A program made the position numbers and the translations under genes. From Lumbricus terrestris (taxonomy: Eukaryota > Annelida > Clitellata > Crassiclitellata > Lumbricidae), in assembly GCA_949752735.1 (NCBI GenBank), contig OX457044.1, positions 17,012,185 to 17,076,184 on the forward strand: 64,000 bases of DNA, given 5' to 3'. Below the pieces are notes generated by a model. That model was not told where the DNA came from, did not search any database, and saw only the letters and a list, made by a program, of their open reading frames with translations. This document shows positions 12,201 through 34,454 of the stretch, piece after piece; positions within the stretch are counted from its first letter, which is position 1, and every line of letters begins with the position of its first letter.

Positions 12201-14621
12201 TACTTTTCAAGTGCTGTGCTTCTGCAGATATTATTGTGATTTTAATCTATGATATTATAATTATTGTTAATACATATTTATTATGTGTCGCTATCTAATT
12301 AGCATGCATCTATCAGTGGCAATGAGAAATAGTGAGTAAATAGTGACCTGATCAAGGTCTTGGTCTCATACTAGTCAGGCACCCTAAACAATCGGCTATT
12401 GTATTCCACTATTGGCTATTGTTTTTCACTTGACACATTTTGGTCCGTGTTTTTTGCCTTTCAGTCTCTTGAACTCAATTGATTCAAGATATCTTTCCAT
12501 AAATGTTCCTTGCAAGTATCACTGTCTTGCAGTAAACTTTTTTCATGATTTAGACCAGAAAATTAATGCAAAATGCAGGTGGTTATGCGATGCATGTGTG
12601 CACTGTGTTTGCGTGCATAGGCACATCGTTTATTTTTTTATTGCTTCTCACCTTCTGATGTCTGACATTTGATTGCTGACTATGGCTCACTTGACAGTAG
12701 AAGTGGAACTTGCAGTATCTGTCTGTCTTGGTTGTTGATCAAACCTGTTGCTACAGAACTAGATGGGGACTGTAGGGTAATGGTTGAAACGGGCATGAAG
12801 AGCGCATGGACGTGGGGTCACTTCCCGCTACCCTCCGAAAGGTCCACTCAACATTCCCTTCAGCAGATGGCATTGTGTCAGTTTGAAATTAAATGAAGAT
12901 TATTATTATTATTATTAGAAGTCCTGCAATGCTTTCCTTTGAACCACCAAGCATATAATACTTAACTGTAAAAACTTACAAGTCTGTATGTTTGTTTTAT
13001 GACTGATTGAATGAAATAATATTGTAGGCTGTTGGAATGAGGCGCTGGAGTTGATGAACCACGCCGTCATGGATCACACTCAACCAGGAGCTCGCGAGAA
13101 CGTTGCGTACCTCACCCTTACCGAGCGTCGCCGAGACTTTGAACCCGATCGCAAGGATATTCCTGAGGTCTGTACCGGTACACTGCCCACGTTGTTCCTA
13201 CTGGCAAGCCCACTTTGGTTTTCGATGTGTTGTATTTTTGCTACCTCGTGACATCTGGTGCAGCATTTTCAAGTCTGAAAAGGCTGTTCTGATGTTGGTG
13301 GTGGTTCAAAACCTTGGAAGTCACTGTATTGTATTGTATTGTATTTAAACATTTATAACGCGCCTCTAGTAGGGTGAACCGTTCAGAGGCGCTCCCATTG
13401 CGCAAGGCCCCGTGAGAAGAAGCAGGTTTTGAGAAGAGACAGAGCAGAGGAGAGACTGACAGACAGAAGTCTGCATGTAGTCTTATGCATTGTGTCATTT
13501 CTCATTCAGAACTAAGCTGTTTGTCTTGCTTTCTTTCCGTAACTTTACTTCTCTTTGCTGTTGGACCCATTTTCACTAGTGGAGGAGGTTTAGGGTAATG
13601 GTAGACACCTGGCACAAATAGCGAACAGCTGTGGGATCGCTTCCTGCTGCCCTCCTAACGGTCCACTCAACCTTCCATTCAGCAGATGGTTTTGGTAAAC
13701 TGTACAGTAGGATGTAATGGCGCCTTGCACGGCTGCCAATGGTTAAATTCATCGCCCGCAATAAGTTGTGATCGTCTGCTTATTCTTCGAATTGTAATCA
13801 TACTGCGTTGTGTCATTTCTTAAATGAAGATTATTGTTATTTATTATCCCTAGTGGACTACACCTTTTCATGTTGTTTCGCTTGAGGCAACCATCAACTA
13901 ATGCCTTGGGTGGGGAGATGGTTGAATGGTCACATGCTGGCATGAAGATCATGATGCAATTTTGATACCCGCTAGCCCCATAAGGTTGGCTCAGCCTTCC
14001 ACTCCCTAGGGGGTGACTGTAAAATAAAATGAGCAATGGAATAGATGGGCGCGTTGCAGCTGCAATACGGTTAAATTCAACTTATCATCTGTTGCTGCTA
14101 TCGTATAATTTCACTGAATACATGTCGGTTTGAAATTATAAAAAAGTATTATTGTTATTGTGCATATAATGATTGCGCAAGTCAAGGGTCTTAGAAAGGT
14201 GTTGTTTGTGTGTTCCAGTAAAATAAATACTACGTGTTATGTGTATTTGAGCGCCTATGTAGGCACCTTCGTGAGACTCTTTTAAGGTGCTACATCAATG
14301 GCCCTATGCTTACATACACCTTACACCTTTTCAAGTTGTGACTGTATTGCAATGTTGCATCTGTTTTTCCAGACGGGGGGCCAGTCTCTGATGCTGGGCT
14401 TCACAAACATCCCAACGACAGTCAAGGAGTGCGTGGAACAACGAGCGGAAGAGGCCGGAGTGCTTTTCATGCCGATTCCGAACAAGACGTACCAAGGTCG
14501 CCAGATCTACCGACTTGGAAGAATTCAGATCTCCATCGACCAAGCGGTCATTCATTACCTGGAAAACGGACAATGGAGTATGACGAGTTCAGTTGACACG
14601 GTCATTGACAAGGCGGAATAA
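211..14621 (+). CDS. TFIP11: TFIP11 orthologue (tuftelin-interacting protein 11), 13 exons, 5' end outside window
   Basis: Family knowledge: TFIP11 (yeast Ntr1/Spp382) is a nuclear G-patch protein that recruits and activates the DEAH helicase DHX15 to take apart post-catalytic spliceosomes. Seen here: exons 211-299, 1189-1231, 1687-1899, 2751-2895, 3555-3708, 4367-4489, 5330-5471, 6870-7066, 8461-8660, 10211-10429, 11983-12189, 13028-13167 and 14373-14621 join with matching phases into one frame of 2,121 nt including the TAA stop. Recognisable family blocks in order are the acidic DSDEDEP stretch, the G-patch core [106 protein letters not shown] and [15 protein letters not shown]. Human TFIP11 has 837 residues, so roughly 130 N-terminal residues are missing to the left. 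Identity is very secure; the least certain exon is 1189-1231. Confidence 0.96.
300..1188. other. TFIP11 intron 211-299/1189
   Basis: AT-rich intron. Apart from one antisense tRNA-derived SINE (626-829) nothing coding is visible. The 5' flank at 1-210 is also intron and ends in a TTGA tetranucleotide run. Confidence 0.8.
626..829 (-). mobile_element. tRNA-derived SINE (family 1), antisense in TFIP11 intron
   Basis: On the minus strand it begins TGGGGTGTGGTGG, has a B-box-like GGTTCGAATCC and the conserved body containing GAGTGAAGAACTTGC (read on +), and ends in the GGAGCGCCTCTGAGTAG tail. It is diverged from the better copies at 36967-37205 and 2313-2530. Confidence 0.85.
1189..1231 (+). CDS. 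TFIP11: TFIP11 exon b: 43-nt exon covering the start of the G-patch
   Basis: A 43-nt exon preceded by TTTTTCAG and followed by GTTTGT. It begins with the one base needed to complete the split Glu codon of the previous exon and ends in phase 0, so the frame is kept on both sides. It reads [15 protein letters not shown] across the junction and runs directly into [12 protein letters not shown]. The usual glycines before the Leu-Leu of a G-patch are absent. Phase fit and position argue for it, but a different exon could exist in the flanking introns. Confidence 0.65.
1687..1899 (+). CDS. TFIP11: TFIP11 exon c: G-patch core and acidic linker
   Basis: Encodes [16 protein letters not shown], the glycine-rich half of the G-patch that contacts the DEAH helicase in this family. 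An [14 protein letters not shown] segment and an acidic [15 protein letters not shown] segment follow, as in vertebrate TFIP11. The acceptor is TATTTTCAG and the donor is AAG/GTAGTC. It begins and ends in phase 0. The open frame runs on about 160 nt past the donor, but that tail has no family similarity and is intron. Confidence 0.93.
2313..2530 (-). mobile_element. tRNA-derived SINE (family 1), antisense in TFIP11 intron
   Basis: Full-length minus-strand copy with an intact B box (GGTTCGAATCC, reverse complement of GGATTCGAACC), the core TCCTTCACTCGCAATTGCTC, the tail GGGAGCGCC(G)CTGAGTAG and GGGGCACTATAACAAGTGCGCAT. A short (CATA)n run seen as TATGTATG on + marks its 3' end. Confidence 0.9.
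2751..2895 (+). CDS. TFIP11: TFIP11 exon d
   Basis: Encodes [13 protein letters not shown], then a Ser/Asp-rich stretch and [17 protein letters not shown], a hallmark TFIP11 block. The donor is CCG/GTGAGA in phase 1. Two acceptors are possible in the same frame: CAG ending at 2750, or AAG ending at 2741, which would add Val-Glu-Gln. I chose the CAG, but conservation does not decide between them. Confidence 0.92.
3150..3300 (-). mobile_element. LINE 3' end, antisense
   Basis: Starts with AATC-type repeats and TTTATTGATCACAGTAATAC, matching the pattern of 53540-53640 (AATCAATCAAT then TTTATTGATCACCAAGATAC) and loosely 22800-22925. I infer a non-LTR element 3' end with a tetranucleotide tail. 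No coding part is recognisable. Confidence 0.5.
3555..3708 (+). CDS. TFIP11: TFIP11 exon e
   Basis: Encodes [15 protein letters not shown], then [16 protein letters not shown] and [10 protein letters not shown], matching the family LPELEHNLQLLIDL block. The acceptor is AACAG before GATACC and the donor is AAAAA/GTAGGC in phase 2. Vertebrate proteins carry extra linker residues here that are absent in this exon. Confidence 0.93.
3709..4366. other. TFIP11 intron 3709-4366
   Basis: AT-rich intron with nothing coding that I recognise. A local CATTCATTCATT run sits near 4110. Confidence 0.75.
4367..4489 (+). CDS. TFIP11: TFIP11 exon f: helical region
   Basis: Encodes [20 protein letters not shown] and then a charged helical stretch ending IIKIVEE. 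It matches the coiled segment of TFIP11 that starts LQYERDMVVNL. The acceptor is TTTCAG and the donor GTAAGT. Phases 2 in and 2 out agree with the neighbouring exons. Confidence 0.94.
4539..4760 (-). mobile_element. tRNA-derived SINE (family 1), antisense in TFIP11 intron
   Basis: Minus-strand copy. The head TGGGGCGCGGTGGTGTAGTGG reads as an RNA polymerase III A-box region, and the B box GGTTCGAATCC lies about 45 nt on. The tail includes GGAGCGCCTCTGAGTAG and GGGGCGCTATAACAAGTGCACA, ending in a CAAACA-type tail (TGTTTGTTTG on +). Confidence 0.9.
4761..5329. other. TFIP11 intron 4490-5329, distal part
   Basis: AT-rich. A 40-50 bp motif containing GGTACCATGTC and CCTTGT is repeated loosely at 5005-5140. 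The segment around 5213-5262 (ATTGTATTGTATTTAATCATTATAAGGTGAACTGTTCAGAG) is split here by eye as the 3' end of the LINE family at 13320-13480. Nothing coding is seen. Confidence 0.6.
5330..5471 (+). CDS. TFIP11: TFIP11 exon g
   Basis: Completes the split Glu and reads CEKCQRAGG, then [20 protein letters not shown] and AVALVFPL. This matches the vertebrate block ending DLAVAIVYPLMKEYF. The acceptor is ATGCAG and the donor GTACGT. It ends in phase 0. The next exon replaces MKEYF with VKNVF. Confidence 0.94.
5780..6290 (+). mobile_element. Degenerate non-LTR retrotransposon reverse-transcriptase C-terminal fragment
   Basis: Two frames together read [12 protein letters not shown], then [16 protein letters not shown] and, in the clearest open stretch (5960-6160), [34 protein letters not shown] and GRLE. 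This order is typical of the C-terminal part of LINE-type endonuclease/reverse-transcriptase proteins found in many animals. There is an in-frame TAG after the ET and at least one frameshift, and a short 24-bp duplication near 5930-5960 (GAAATGTGGGTATG repeated). It is a dead fragment in the TFIP11 intron. Confidence 0.75.
6297..6420 (+). repeat. 12-bp minisatellite (TTGTATTGATAG)n
   Basis: About nine imperfect units of TTGTATTGATAG. Because 12 is a multiple of three, long hydrophobic (VVLIVVLI) and INTT-repeat frames open on opposite strands. These are artefacts. Confidence 0.9.
6870..7066 (+). CDS. TFIP11: TFIP11 exon h: GCFC-type domain
   Basis: Encodes [20 protein letters not shown], then a Trp/Asn-rich stretch and [15 protein letters not shown], the family WEVWMPFVRNIV motif. 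The acceptor is CTCCAG and the donor CAT/GTAGGC in phase 2. The last 18 or so bases plus this donor are repeated about 123 nt downstream. Reading on past 7066 meets TAG at once. Confidence 0.95.
7067..7430 (+). repeat. Duplicated exon end and donor, plus 65-bp direct repeats
   Basis: The segment ending exon h (CATAAGAAACACAATCATG and GTAGGCAAACAG) recurs at about 7170-7225 as CATACGAAACACAATCATG and GTAGGCAAACAG. A second motif (AGTTCATTGTTC, TTTTTAAGTGGAGCT, CATGTCCAATGTATAT) occurs at 7103-7155 and again at 7362-7415. The bases between (7240-7300) look like a reversed LINE/SINE tail (GTAGCGCTCATTCAAG). Confidence 0.85.
7455..7725 (+). mobile_element. SINE-like repeat family 2
   Basis: Shares in order with copies at 12762-12917, 13580-13846, 13897-14160 and 33468-33710: GCATGAAGAG, a GATCACTTCCC segment, TCCATTCAGCAG, GGGCGCC or GCGCCTTGC, TTAAATTCATC-type segment, GTGATCATCCG, GAATTGTAATC and a GTGTCAGTTTGAA end before an ATTATT-rich tail. 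No coding capacity is seen. I infer a short non-autonomous retroelement; tRNA origin is possible but not shown. Confidence 0.7.
7728..7860 (+). mobile_element. LINE C-terminal remnant
   Basis: TGTGGTTGGCCCGACGATAT and GGAATAACTTTC read [10 protein letters not shown], the Gly-Pro-x-x-Trp-Asn block near the end of LINE reverse-transcriptase proteins. A GATGAATGAATG tail follows. It is truncated on both sides. Confidence 0.5.
7945..8175 (-). mobile_element. LINE 3' end, antisense
   Basis: Minus strand reads [17 protein letters not shown], then [13 protein letters not shown] and the tail GAGCGCTTCTCAATATATTA. It matches the GP-x-x-WN-x-LP signature of LINE C termini at 55040 and 58375. The 3' tail is A/T-rich. 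It is a fragment with no endonuclease or catalytic RT portion. Confidence 0.7.
8461..8660 (+). CDS. TFIP11: TFIP11 exon i: GCFC-type domain
   Basis: Encodes [53 protein letters not shown] and IHPWLPMM. The match to the vertebrate blocks WVHIIPVWILDNIL and [20 protein letters not shown] is close. The acceptor is GTTGTAG and the donor GG/GTATGG in phase 1. The frame stays open into a 29-bp minisatellite downstream, but that part is intron. Confidence 0.95.
8698..9385 (+). repeat. 29-bp minisatellite, about 23-24 copies
   Basis: The unit GAGATGTCCACACTCCACTG plus CTATATGCC is repeated head to tail with mostly transitions (GAG/AAG, CACACT/CATACT, TCCAC/TCTAC). The unit has no stop in any forward frame and 29 is not divisible by three, so all three + frames stay open. 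It starts 37 nt after the donor of TFIP11 exon i. Confidence 0.97.
9386..10210. other. TFIP11 intron 8661-10210, distal part
   Basis: Apart from a short LINE/SINE tail-like piece near 9475-9500 (CATAGGCGCTCCCAG), this is plain AT-rich intron. Confidence 0.7.
10211..10429 (+). CDS. TFIP11: TFIP11 exon j
   Basis: Encodes [55 protein letters not shown] and [10 protein letters not shown]. All four are near-identical to the family. The acceptor is TTGCACAG and the donor GG/GTGCGT. It enters in phase 1 and leaves in phase 1. Confidence 0.96.
10430..11216. other. TFIP11 intron 10430-11982, proximal part
   Basis: No gene or repeat family recognised. A GC-richer patch near 10855-10925 (GGTAGTAGGCCATGCGGTCG) stands out from AT-rich surroundings. 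Confidence 0.6.
11217..11646. mobile_element. 430-bp element with 26-bp terminal inverted repeats
   Basis: The left end CTGCTCCAGCAAAAGGAGGT (11217 on) is the inverse of the right end ending CCTCCTTTTGCTGGAGCAG (to 11646); 25 of 26 positions agree. The interior is AT-rich and non-coding. No clean target duplication is visible, so the superfamily is unresolved. It behaves like a MITE. Confidence 0.75.
11700..11960 (+). repeat. 22-bp type minisatellite (ATGAATATTCATGATAGGAG)n
   Basis: About ten imperfect copies built on GAATATTCATG and AGGAGACATGAAT, some shortened. The unit contains the near-palindrome GAATATTC. The array ends only about 20 nt before the acceptor of TFIP11 exon k. Confidence 0.85.
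11983..12189 (+). CDS. TFIP11: TFIP11 exon k
   Basis: Encodes [60 protein letters not shown] and LSDVSIK, matching the [21 protein letters not shown] and KWYLGWKSMF blocks. The acceptor AATTGCAG has a poor pyrimidine tract because a minisatellite runs almost up to it. The donor is AAAAA/GTTTGT in phase 1. Confidence 0.94.
12190..12761. other. TFIP11 intron 12190-13027, proximal part
   Basis: AT-rich intron with nothing recognised before the family 2 repeat. Confidence 0.65.
12762..12917 (+). mobile_element. SINE-like repeat family 2, internally deleted
   Basis: Has the GGACTGTAGGGTAATGGTTG head, GGCATGAAGAGCGCATGGAC, GGGGTCACTTCCCGCTACCC and TTCAGCAGATGGC, then jumps straight to TGTGTCAGTTTGAAATTAAA and an (ATT)n tail. 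The middle part present in other copies is missing. Confidence 0.7.
13028..13167 (+). CDS. TFIP11: TFIP11 exon l
   Basis: Completes Ser and reads [38 protein letters not shown] and PDRKDIPE. This matches FNEALDIMNRAV and [20 protein letters not shown]. The acceptor is ATTGTAG. The donor GAG/GTCTGT is weak but sits exactly where the similarity ends and keeps phase 0. Confidence 0.92.
13320..13480 (-). mobile_element. LINE 3' end (TGTAT-tail family), antisense
   Basis: On + it starts with (TGTAT)n, then TTTAAACATTTATAACGCG, CCTCTAGTAGGGTGAACCG and TTCAGAGGCGCTCCCATTG. This is the reverse complement of the family at 58375-58592, which ends TAAATGTTTAAATACAATAC. The (ATACA)n tail is shared. Confidence 0.75.
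13580..13846 (+). mobile_element. SINE-like repeat family 2, first of a tandem pair
   Basis: A near-full copy with TTTAGGGTAATGGTAGACAC, TGGGATCGCTTCCTGCTGCC, CTTCCATTCAGCAGATGG, GGCGCCTTGCACGGCTGCC, GAATTGTAATCATACTGCG and a TGAAGATTATTGTTATT tail. The next copy starts about 50 nt later in the same orientation. Confidence 0.8.
13897..14160 (+). mobile_element. SINE-like repeat family 2, second of a tandem pair
   Basis: A more diverged copy with GGTGGGGAGATGGTTGAATG, CTGGCATGAAGATC, TAGCCCCATAAGG, GGGCGCGTTGCAGCTGC, TTAAATTCAACTTATCATC, TGTCGGTTTGAAATTAT and a TATTATTGTTATTG tail. Confidence 0.7.
14373..14621 (+). CDS. TFIP11: TFIP11 terminal exon m with stop codon
   Basis: Encodes [20 protein letters not shown], then [39 protein letters not shown] and VDTVIDKAE before TAA at 14619-14621. 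It matches the [20 protein letters not shown] and SLIDMAK end of vertebrate TFIP11. The acceptor is CTGTTTTTCCAG. This is the natural C terminus. Confidence 0.96.
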   Translation, partial: TGGQSLMLGFTNIPTTVKECVEQRAEEAGVLFMPIPNKTYQGRQIYRLGRIQISIDQAVIHYLENGQWSMTSSVDTVIDKAE

Positions 14622-14849
14622 GTGCAGGTGCTGCTCGCTGAAGTGTCGCTTAGAATTGTGTTACATTCTAAGTGCTGTATGCAGTGAGCCGTACTAGACT
14701 GAAGCAGTTCACTAATCGACGTCCTTAGTATGACTTGTTGAGGTATTGAAGTTTAAAGAACTGTTATGCTGTGTTTAAACACGTTGATTATCAGGATTTA
14801 TTTACCATAGCTCATGTGGAATGCTACTAATCAGAAGTGCCTCCAATCC

Positions 14850-15030
14850 CTGAAATGGCTGACAAGGAGTTTTGAGATGAGATTTGAAAGAGTTGGAGTG
14901 GACCCTGGAATAAAGTGCCGCACCAAAGGGAGCTCGGTTCCATAGAGATGATACCTTGAAGTTGTTTAACGAAATTAACACTTTAATGAGCTTTTTTGGT
15001 TCCCAGTCGCATTTAGTACACTCTCATCGT
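14850..15030 (-). mobile_element. LINE 3' end remnant, antisense, in TFIP11 3' flank
   Basis: Contains GAGTGGACCCTGGAATAAAG, GCACCAAAGGGAGCTCGGTT and CCATAGAGATGATACC, which resemble the antisense LINE segments at 8090-8160 and 38010-38060 (GGGAGCCCATTCCATGTGGA). Assignment is tentative. Confidence 0.45.
14909..14914 (+). terminator. Candidate polyadenylation signal for TFIP11
   Basis: AATAAA lies 288 nt after the TFIP11 stop codon, the first canonical hexamer on that strand. It sits in sequence resembling a LINE 3' end, so transposon origin of the signal is possible. No cDNA evidence is available here. Confidence 0.45.
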
Positions 15031-15064
15031 GAAGGGATTAAGATGCCAAGCTTCATTTTAATCA

Positions 15065-15110
15065 AAAGTGATTAAACAATTGATTGATTGATTGATGAAT
15101 TGATCAGAAG
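15065..15110 (+). repeat. (TTGA)n microsatellite
   Basis: A short TTGATTGATTGATTGATGAA run. Similar runs occur at 15353-15380 and 15660-15735, giving three within 700 bp. They are typical tails of LINE/SINE copies in this window. Confidence 0.7.
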
Positions 15111-15659
15111 ACACTGCAAGCACAGTAGTTAAATGTTTAAATGTGTTCTCTGGTAACTCACGTTGTCCATCAGTTCCGGCTGATGTTCTAGAACCTGGAA
15201 TTCTATGATGCAGCATAGATGCTTTACTGTGGTAGTCCAAGTTTCTGAGGCGGGTTGGCATAGCAACCTAAAGAGGTCCTTAGTTTTTCTTTATATTCAT
15301 TAAACACTTGGAAACCATTATGTTCGATCCTAGTTTTCTGTCCTTTGGATCAGTTGATTGATTGATTGATTGATTGATTGTCTCAAAGAGGTACTAGGTG
15401 TACACGTTAATCTGTGATTACAAAAAAATCGACGTCTCTGAGTAATTTCATTAAGGACTTGCTATGTGTTGCAACATTTTTGTCAATGGAACCCTTTTGA
15501 TGTGAAATTGACGAAAACCCAAGCTAAACATTCTGGTTGTGTATACTTAAAAAAATAAAATAAAAACATGCGTGCACATTTTTGTACATAAGTACAAATA
15601 TTAGGCTTAATAAGTGTAACATTATTTCTATCTGCATCTTGTTATGCTGTTGAAATAAT

Positions 15660-15735
15660 CTCACATTGCCTATTGATTGATTGATCAATTGATTGATTGA
15701 TTGATCAATTGATTGATTGATTGATTGATTGATTG
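15660..15735 (+). repeat. (TTGA)n array with inverted TTGATCAA steps
   Basis: TTGATTGATTGATCAATTGA repeated. The TGATCA and CAATTG palindromes interrupt a simple tetranucleotide array. Confidence 0.8.
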
Positions 15736-16218
15736 ACTTGCTTATTGATACATCAGTACAAACATATTAAGAAAGTACCAAAACAAATACATTGTAACGG
15801 TATCATTTGCAGGGAATCTAAACTGTTGGCAAAATAGGCAGTCTTCTTTAGATAATTGATACTATAAGGATATTCAGCATTTTTAGACAAATAGAATTAC
15901 GAAAGTGTCAACAAAGGCATATAATAGAGTTTAACACATTTTAGTTTAAATTACATCGTTTTATCTTAAATGATCAAGTAAATGTTACTTCATGCTTTTA
16001 ACCTCTTCAATAAGTATACATGTATATTTGATGGCTATACTTTTCTGATCTAGCCTTGTAAAATTACAGGCTCGATCGACCATGTGACCGACGGATAGTC
16101 CTATGACCAATCGTCCTATGACCAATTGTCCATAACCATGTCAGTGACGCGAGTCTGTGTGCAAATATGCATCTGATGTCCACTTTCCAATTTTCTTTCA
16201 GTCAGTGATACAAGCAAG

Positions 16219-16395
16219 CAGGGCTTAAAGTGTGGCTGGACGGTCATGGACGGCGTCCATGCACTTATATTAAAATCTGAACGCCGTCCTGCCACTTATT
16301 GTCTAGCACAGCCTGGAAAAGCAAGGGCATACACGCACTTCTTTTGGAGAGGTGCGGGGCGTTCAGGCACTTATTTTTCCACACTTTAAGCACTG
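16219..16395. mobile_element. hAT-type MITE, 177 bp
   Basis: Starts CAGGGCTTAAAGTGTGG and ends CCACACTTTAAGCACTG. The terminal inverted repeats match at about 16 of 17 positions. Flanked by an exact 8-bp direct repeat CAAGCAAG (16211-16218 and 16396-16403), the target duplication length of hAT elements. No coding capacity. Confidence 0.92.
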
Positions 16396-16403
16396 CAAGC
16401 AAG

Positions 16404-17352
16404 GTAGTCAAATATTCAGATAAAATACAAACAAAATATATTTGGAGTAGTCAATTGATAGGACTAGAATATTAGATACGTTGAGATAAGATAAGAGTAA
16501 AAAGGTGTGTAATAATTGTACATCTTGTCTTTGGACAGCGTTGATTCACAACTGCTCGTCACTCCATCTGAAACTCTCCACCTCCTCATGACCACTCTTT
16601 TAGTGAAACTGTCTTTCATCTTAAACTGACTTATTCCAATTTGTTTACGATATTTTAGTTATTATGAAATGACAGTGTATTCTATTGTTACGTATTGTGT
16701 GACCTGTTTTTCTCCAACAGTTTAGATAAAGTATTAGATAACTAAAATGTAAGAAACTGGGCTATGGAGTACAACGCATGAGTGAAAAACTGAGTTAATT
16801 AGTGTCTGATAGACCAACAACTATCTGTACCAACTCTTCTTTCTTATTTTACAATCTCATTCGTTAACATTTACAAATCACTGTTGCTCAACTTGGCAAC
16901 ATAAAAACATGCATGCACATTTTGCACAAGCTTCAAGCCAATGAAATGAATTGAAATCTAAGCATGCATTCGAATCGGGGAAAACAAGTCAATGTGAACA
17001 AGAGTTTTTTGCTTGAAAGGAAAAAATTATGACTGGGTATTTCTTCTAATGCTAATTCATAGTTTGCTTAAAATCCAACATGTGAGCTACAAAATATCTG
17101 ACTGATAAAAAAGCATCACGCTAGTCTGCATTAAAGTGAACAGCTCAACCCATCTCTGTGAAATCTGGTTCCGGTAAAAACTTCTCATTTAAACGTTAAT
17201 CCTGACAAAGTCTAGTTTTAGTAATTTCAGATGAATGCTGATCACAGCGAAACGTTCAACTTTGGGTTAAAGTTTCCTTGAACACTCAAAAACTGGCTAA
17301 AACTGGGGAACTTTGAAGAAACGAATCACTTATCTACAGAAGCAAAAGAAAT
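16404..17352. other. Convergent intergenic region / prickle 3' flank
   Basis: Presumed 3' UTR and downstream flank of prickle on the minus strand. AT-rich, and I see no gene. I did not find a clear canonical polyadenylation hexamer close to the stop on the minus strand. Confidence 0.5.
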
Positions 17353-32792
<15,440 letters not shown>

Positions 32793-32948
32793 CTGTGAAC
32801 ACAAAAGAAAAGCAATCTGTTTTAGACAAAAGAGACGGTTCTTTAAACGTTCACGCAATAATTGAACTGATGTAAGCAGCGACGATGTTCACGTGAACAT
32901 GCGCAAATTGTTATCTTGGAAATTTCTACGTAATGCAGAGCCTGGCAA

Positions 32949-33040
32949 TGACGCACACACACGCACACACACAAACACACACACGCACACACACACACGC
33001 ACACACACACACGCAAGCACACACACACACAAACTCACGA
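32949..33040. repeat. (CA)n microsatellite
   Basis: ACACACACGCACACACAC-type run of about 90 bp in prickle intron 1. Confidence 0.95.
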
Positions 33041-33467
33041 GACAGAAAACAGTGTGAATCATATATAATTGATATATAATAAACTTAATTGGCAGAAACT
33101 TTTCAGGCTGATGTTTTATTGTCTAGACAGACTTAGTGTTGGCTGGGCTGACAATGTAAATAAACTAATTAGAATTGCTGTTCATACAGCAGAAAAGTCA
33201 GAAAAGCTGTTGGGTAGCGGTTACGGCTCAGTAGTGTCGGTCATGGAAAATCCTTTCAGCCACAATGTATCCTGATCTTCATAAACATTATTAAACTGTA
33301 AACTTGTATGTATTTCAAAGTATTTCATTTAATGCTGCAATTCACCCACAGAATGCAACTTAAAACAACAATGACATGCTCACACTTAAATTCTTCATCA
33401 ACTATAATAGGCGTAGGTCATAAGGTGAAACTACCACAGTTTTTTTTACTGTTTTACAAACAACTCG

Positions 33468-33710
33468 GGGTGGGGCTTAGGGTAATTGCAAACACTCTTG
33501 CATGAAGAGCGCACAGATGTGGGATAACTTCCCGTAACCCTGACAAAGGTCACTTCCATTTGTAGGGACGTGATGATGGGCGCCCTGCATGGCGGCTGAA
33601 CAGTTAAATTCATCTCCAGTAGTAACTTGTGATCATCCGCTCATGCTATGAATTGTAATCATGCTGCAGTGTGTCAGTTTGAATTTAAACAAAGATTATT
33701 GTTATTATTA
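33468..33710 (+). mobile_element. SINE-like repeat family 2, antisense to prickle
   Basis: The best-preserved copy outside TFIP11: GGGGTGGGGCTTAGGGTAAT, GCATGAAGAGCGCACAGATG, GGGCGCCCTGCATGGCGGC, TTAAATTCATCTCCAGTAG, GTGATCATCCGCTCATGC and GTGTGTCAGTTTGAATTTAA with an ATTGTTATTATTA tail. Confidence 0.8.
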
Positions 33711-33711
33711 T

Positions 33712-33851
33712 TTTTTTTTGCCCCGAGGCATTTAGGATCCCTCAGGGACTTTATTACTACTTGTTTAAAAACCAGTCCAGAATGGCCCTAATGTGTATTA
33801 TTATTATTATCATCATTATCATCATTATCATCATTATCATTATCGTCGTCG

Positions 33852-33942
<91 letters not shown>

Positions 33943-34169
33943 TATTATGGTTCTTTTTGCCCTGAGGTATACAGGATCCCTCAGGGACTTCACTACCGCC
34001 TAATATAAAATCACAGTCTGGAAAGGCCCTAATATTATCATCATCATCATCGTCGTCGTCGTCATCATCATCATCATCATCATCATCATGGGTTTTTTTG
34101 CCCCGAGGTATACAGGATCCCTCAGGGACTTCACTACTGCCTAATATAAAATCACAGTCTGGAAAGGCC

Positions 34170-34215
<46 letters not shown>

Positions 34216-34225
34216 GTTATTATTA
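33712..34225 (+). repeat. Three modules of one repeat separated by expanded ATT/ATC arrays
   Basis: The module TTTTTGCCCCGAGG, ATACAGGATCCCTCAGGGAC, TTCACTAC and then AATATAAAATCACAGTCTGG occurs at 33714, 33952 and 34096. Each is followed by a trinucleotide array (ATT then ATC, ATC with GTC, ATT). A reverse-oriented relative is at 39240-39280 (AAGTCCCTTAGGGATCC). The 3' microsatellite suggests a retroelement end amplified in tandem. Confidence 0.8.
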
Positions 34226-34454
34226 TTAGACATTTGCTCCTGGCTTCCACTCATTATCTCTACCTTTGTTATAATTATACGACACACCAAAACGACGAAT
34301 TGCATTGGTTTCCCAGCACGTTCAGTACAAGCACATCATTAGAGTGTGACAATGGCTGCAAGTGACAAGTGCCTCTTGTGAGAGGCTGTTATTACATTGT
34401 CTGATTGACAATCCAGATTATTATTAACTAGTTAATAATCCATTCGGTCTAAAT

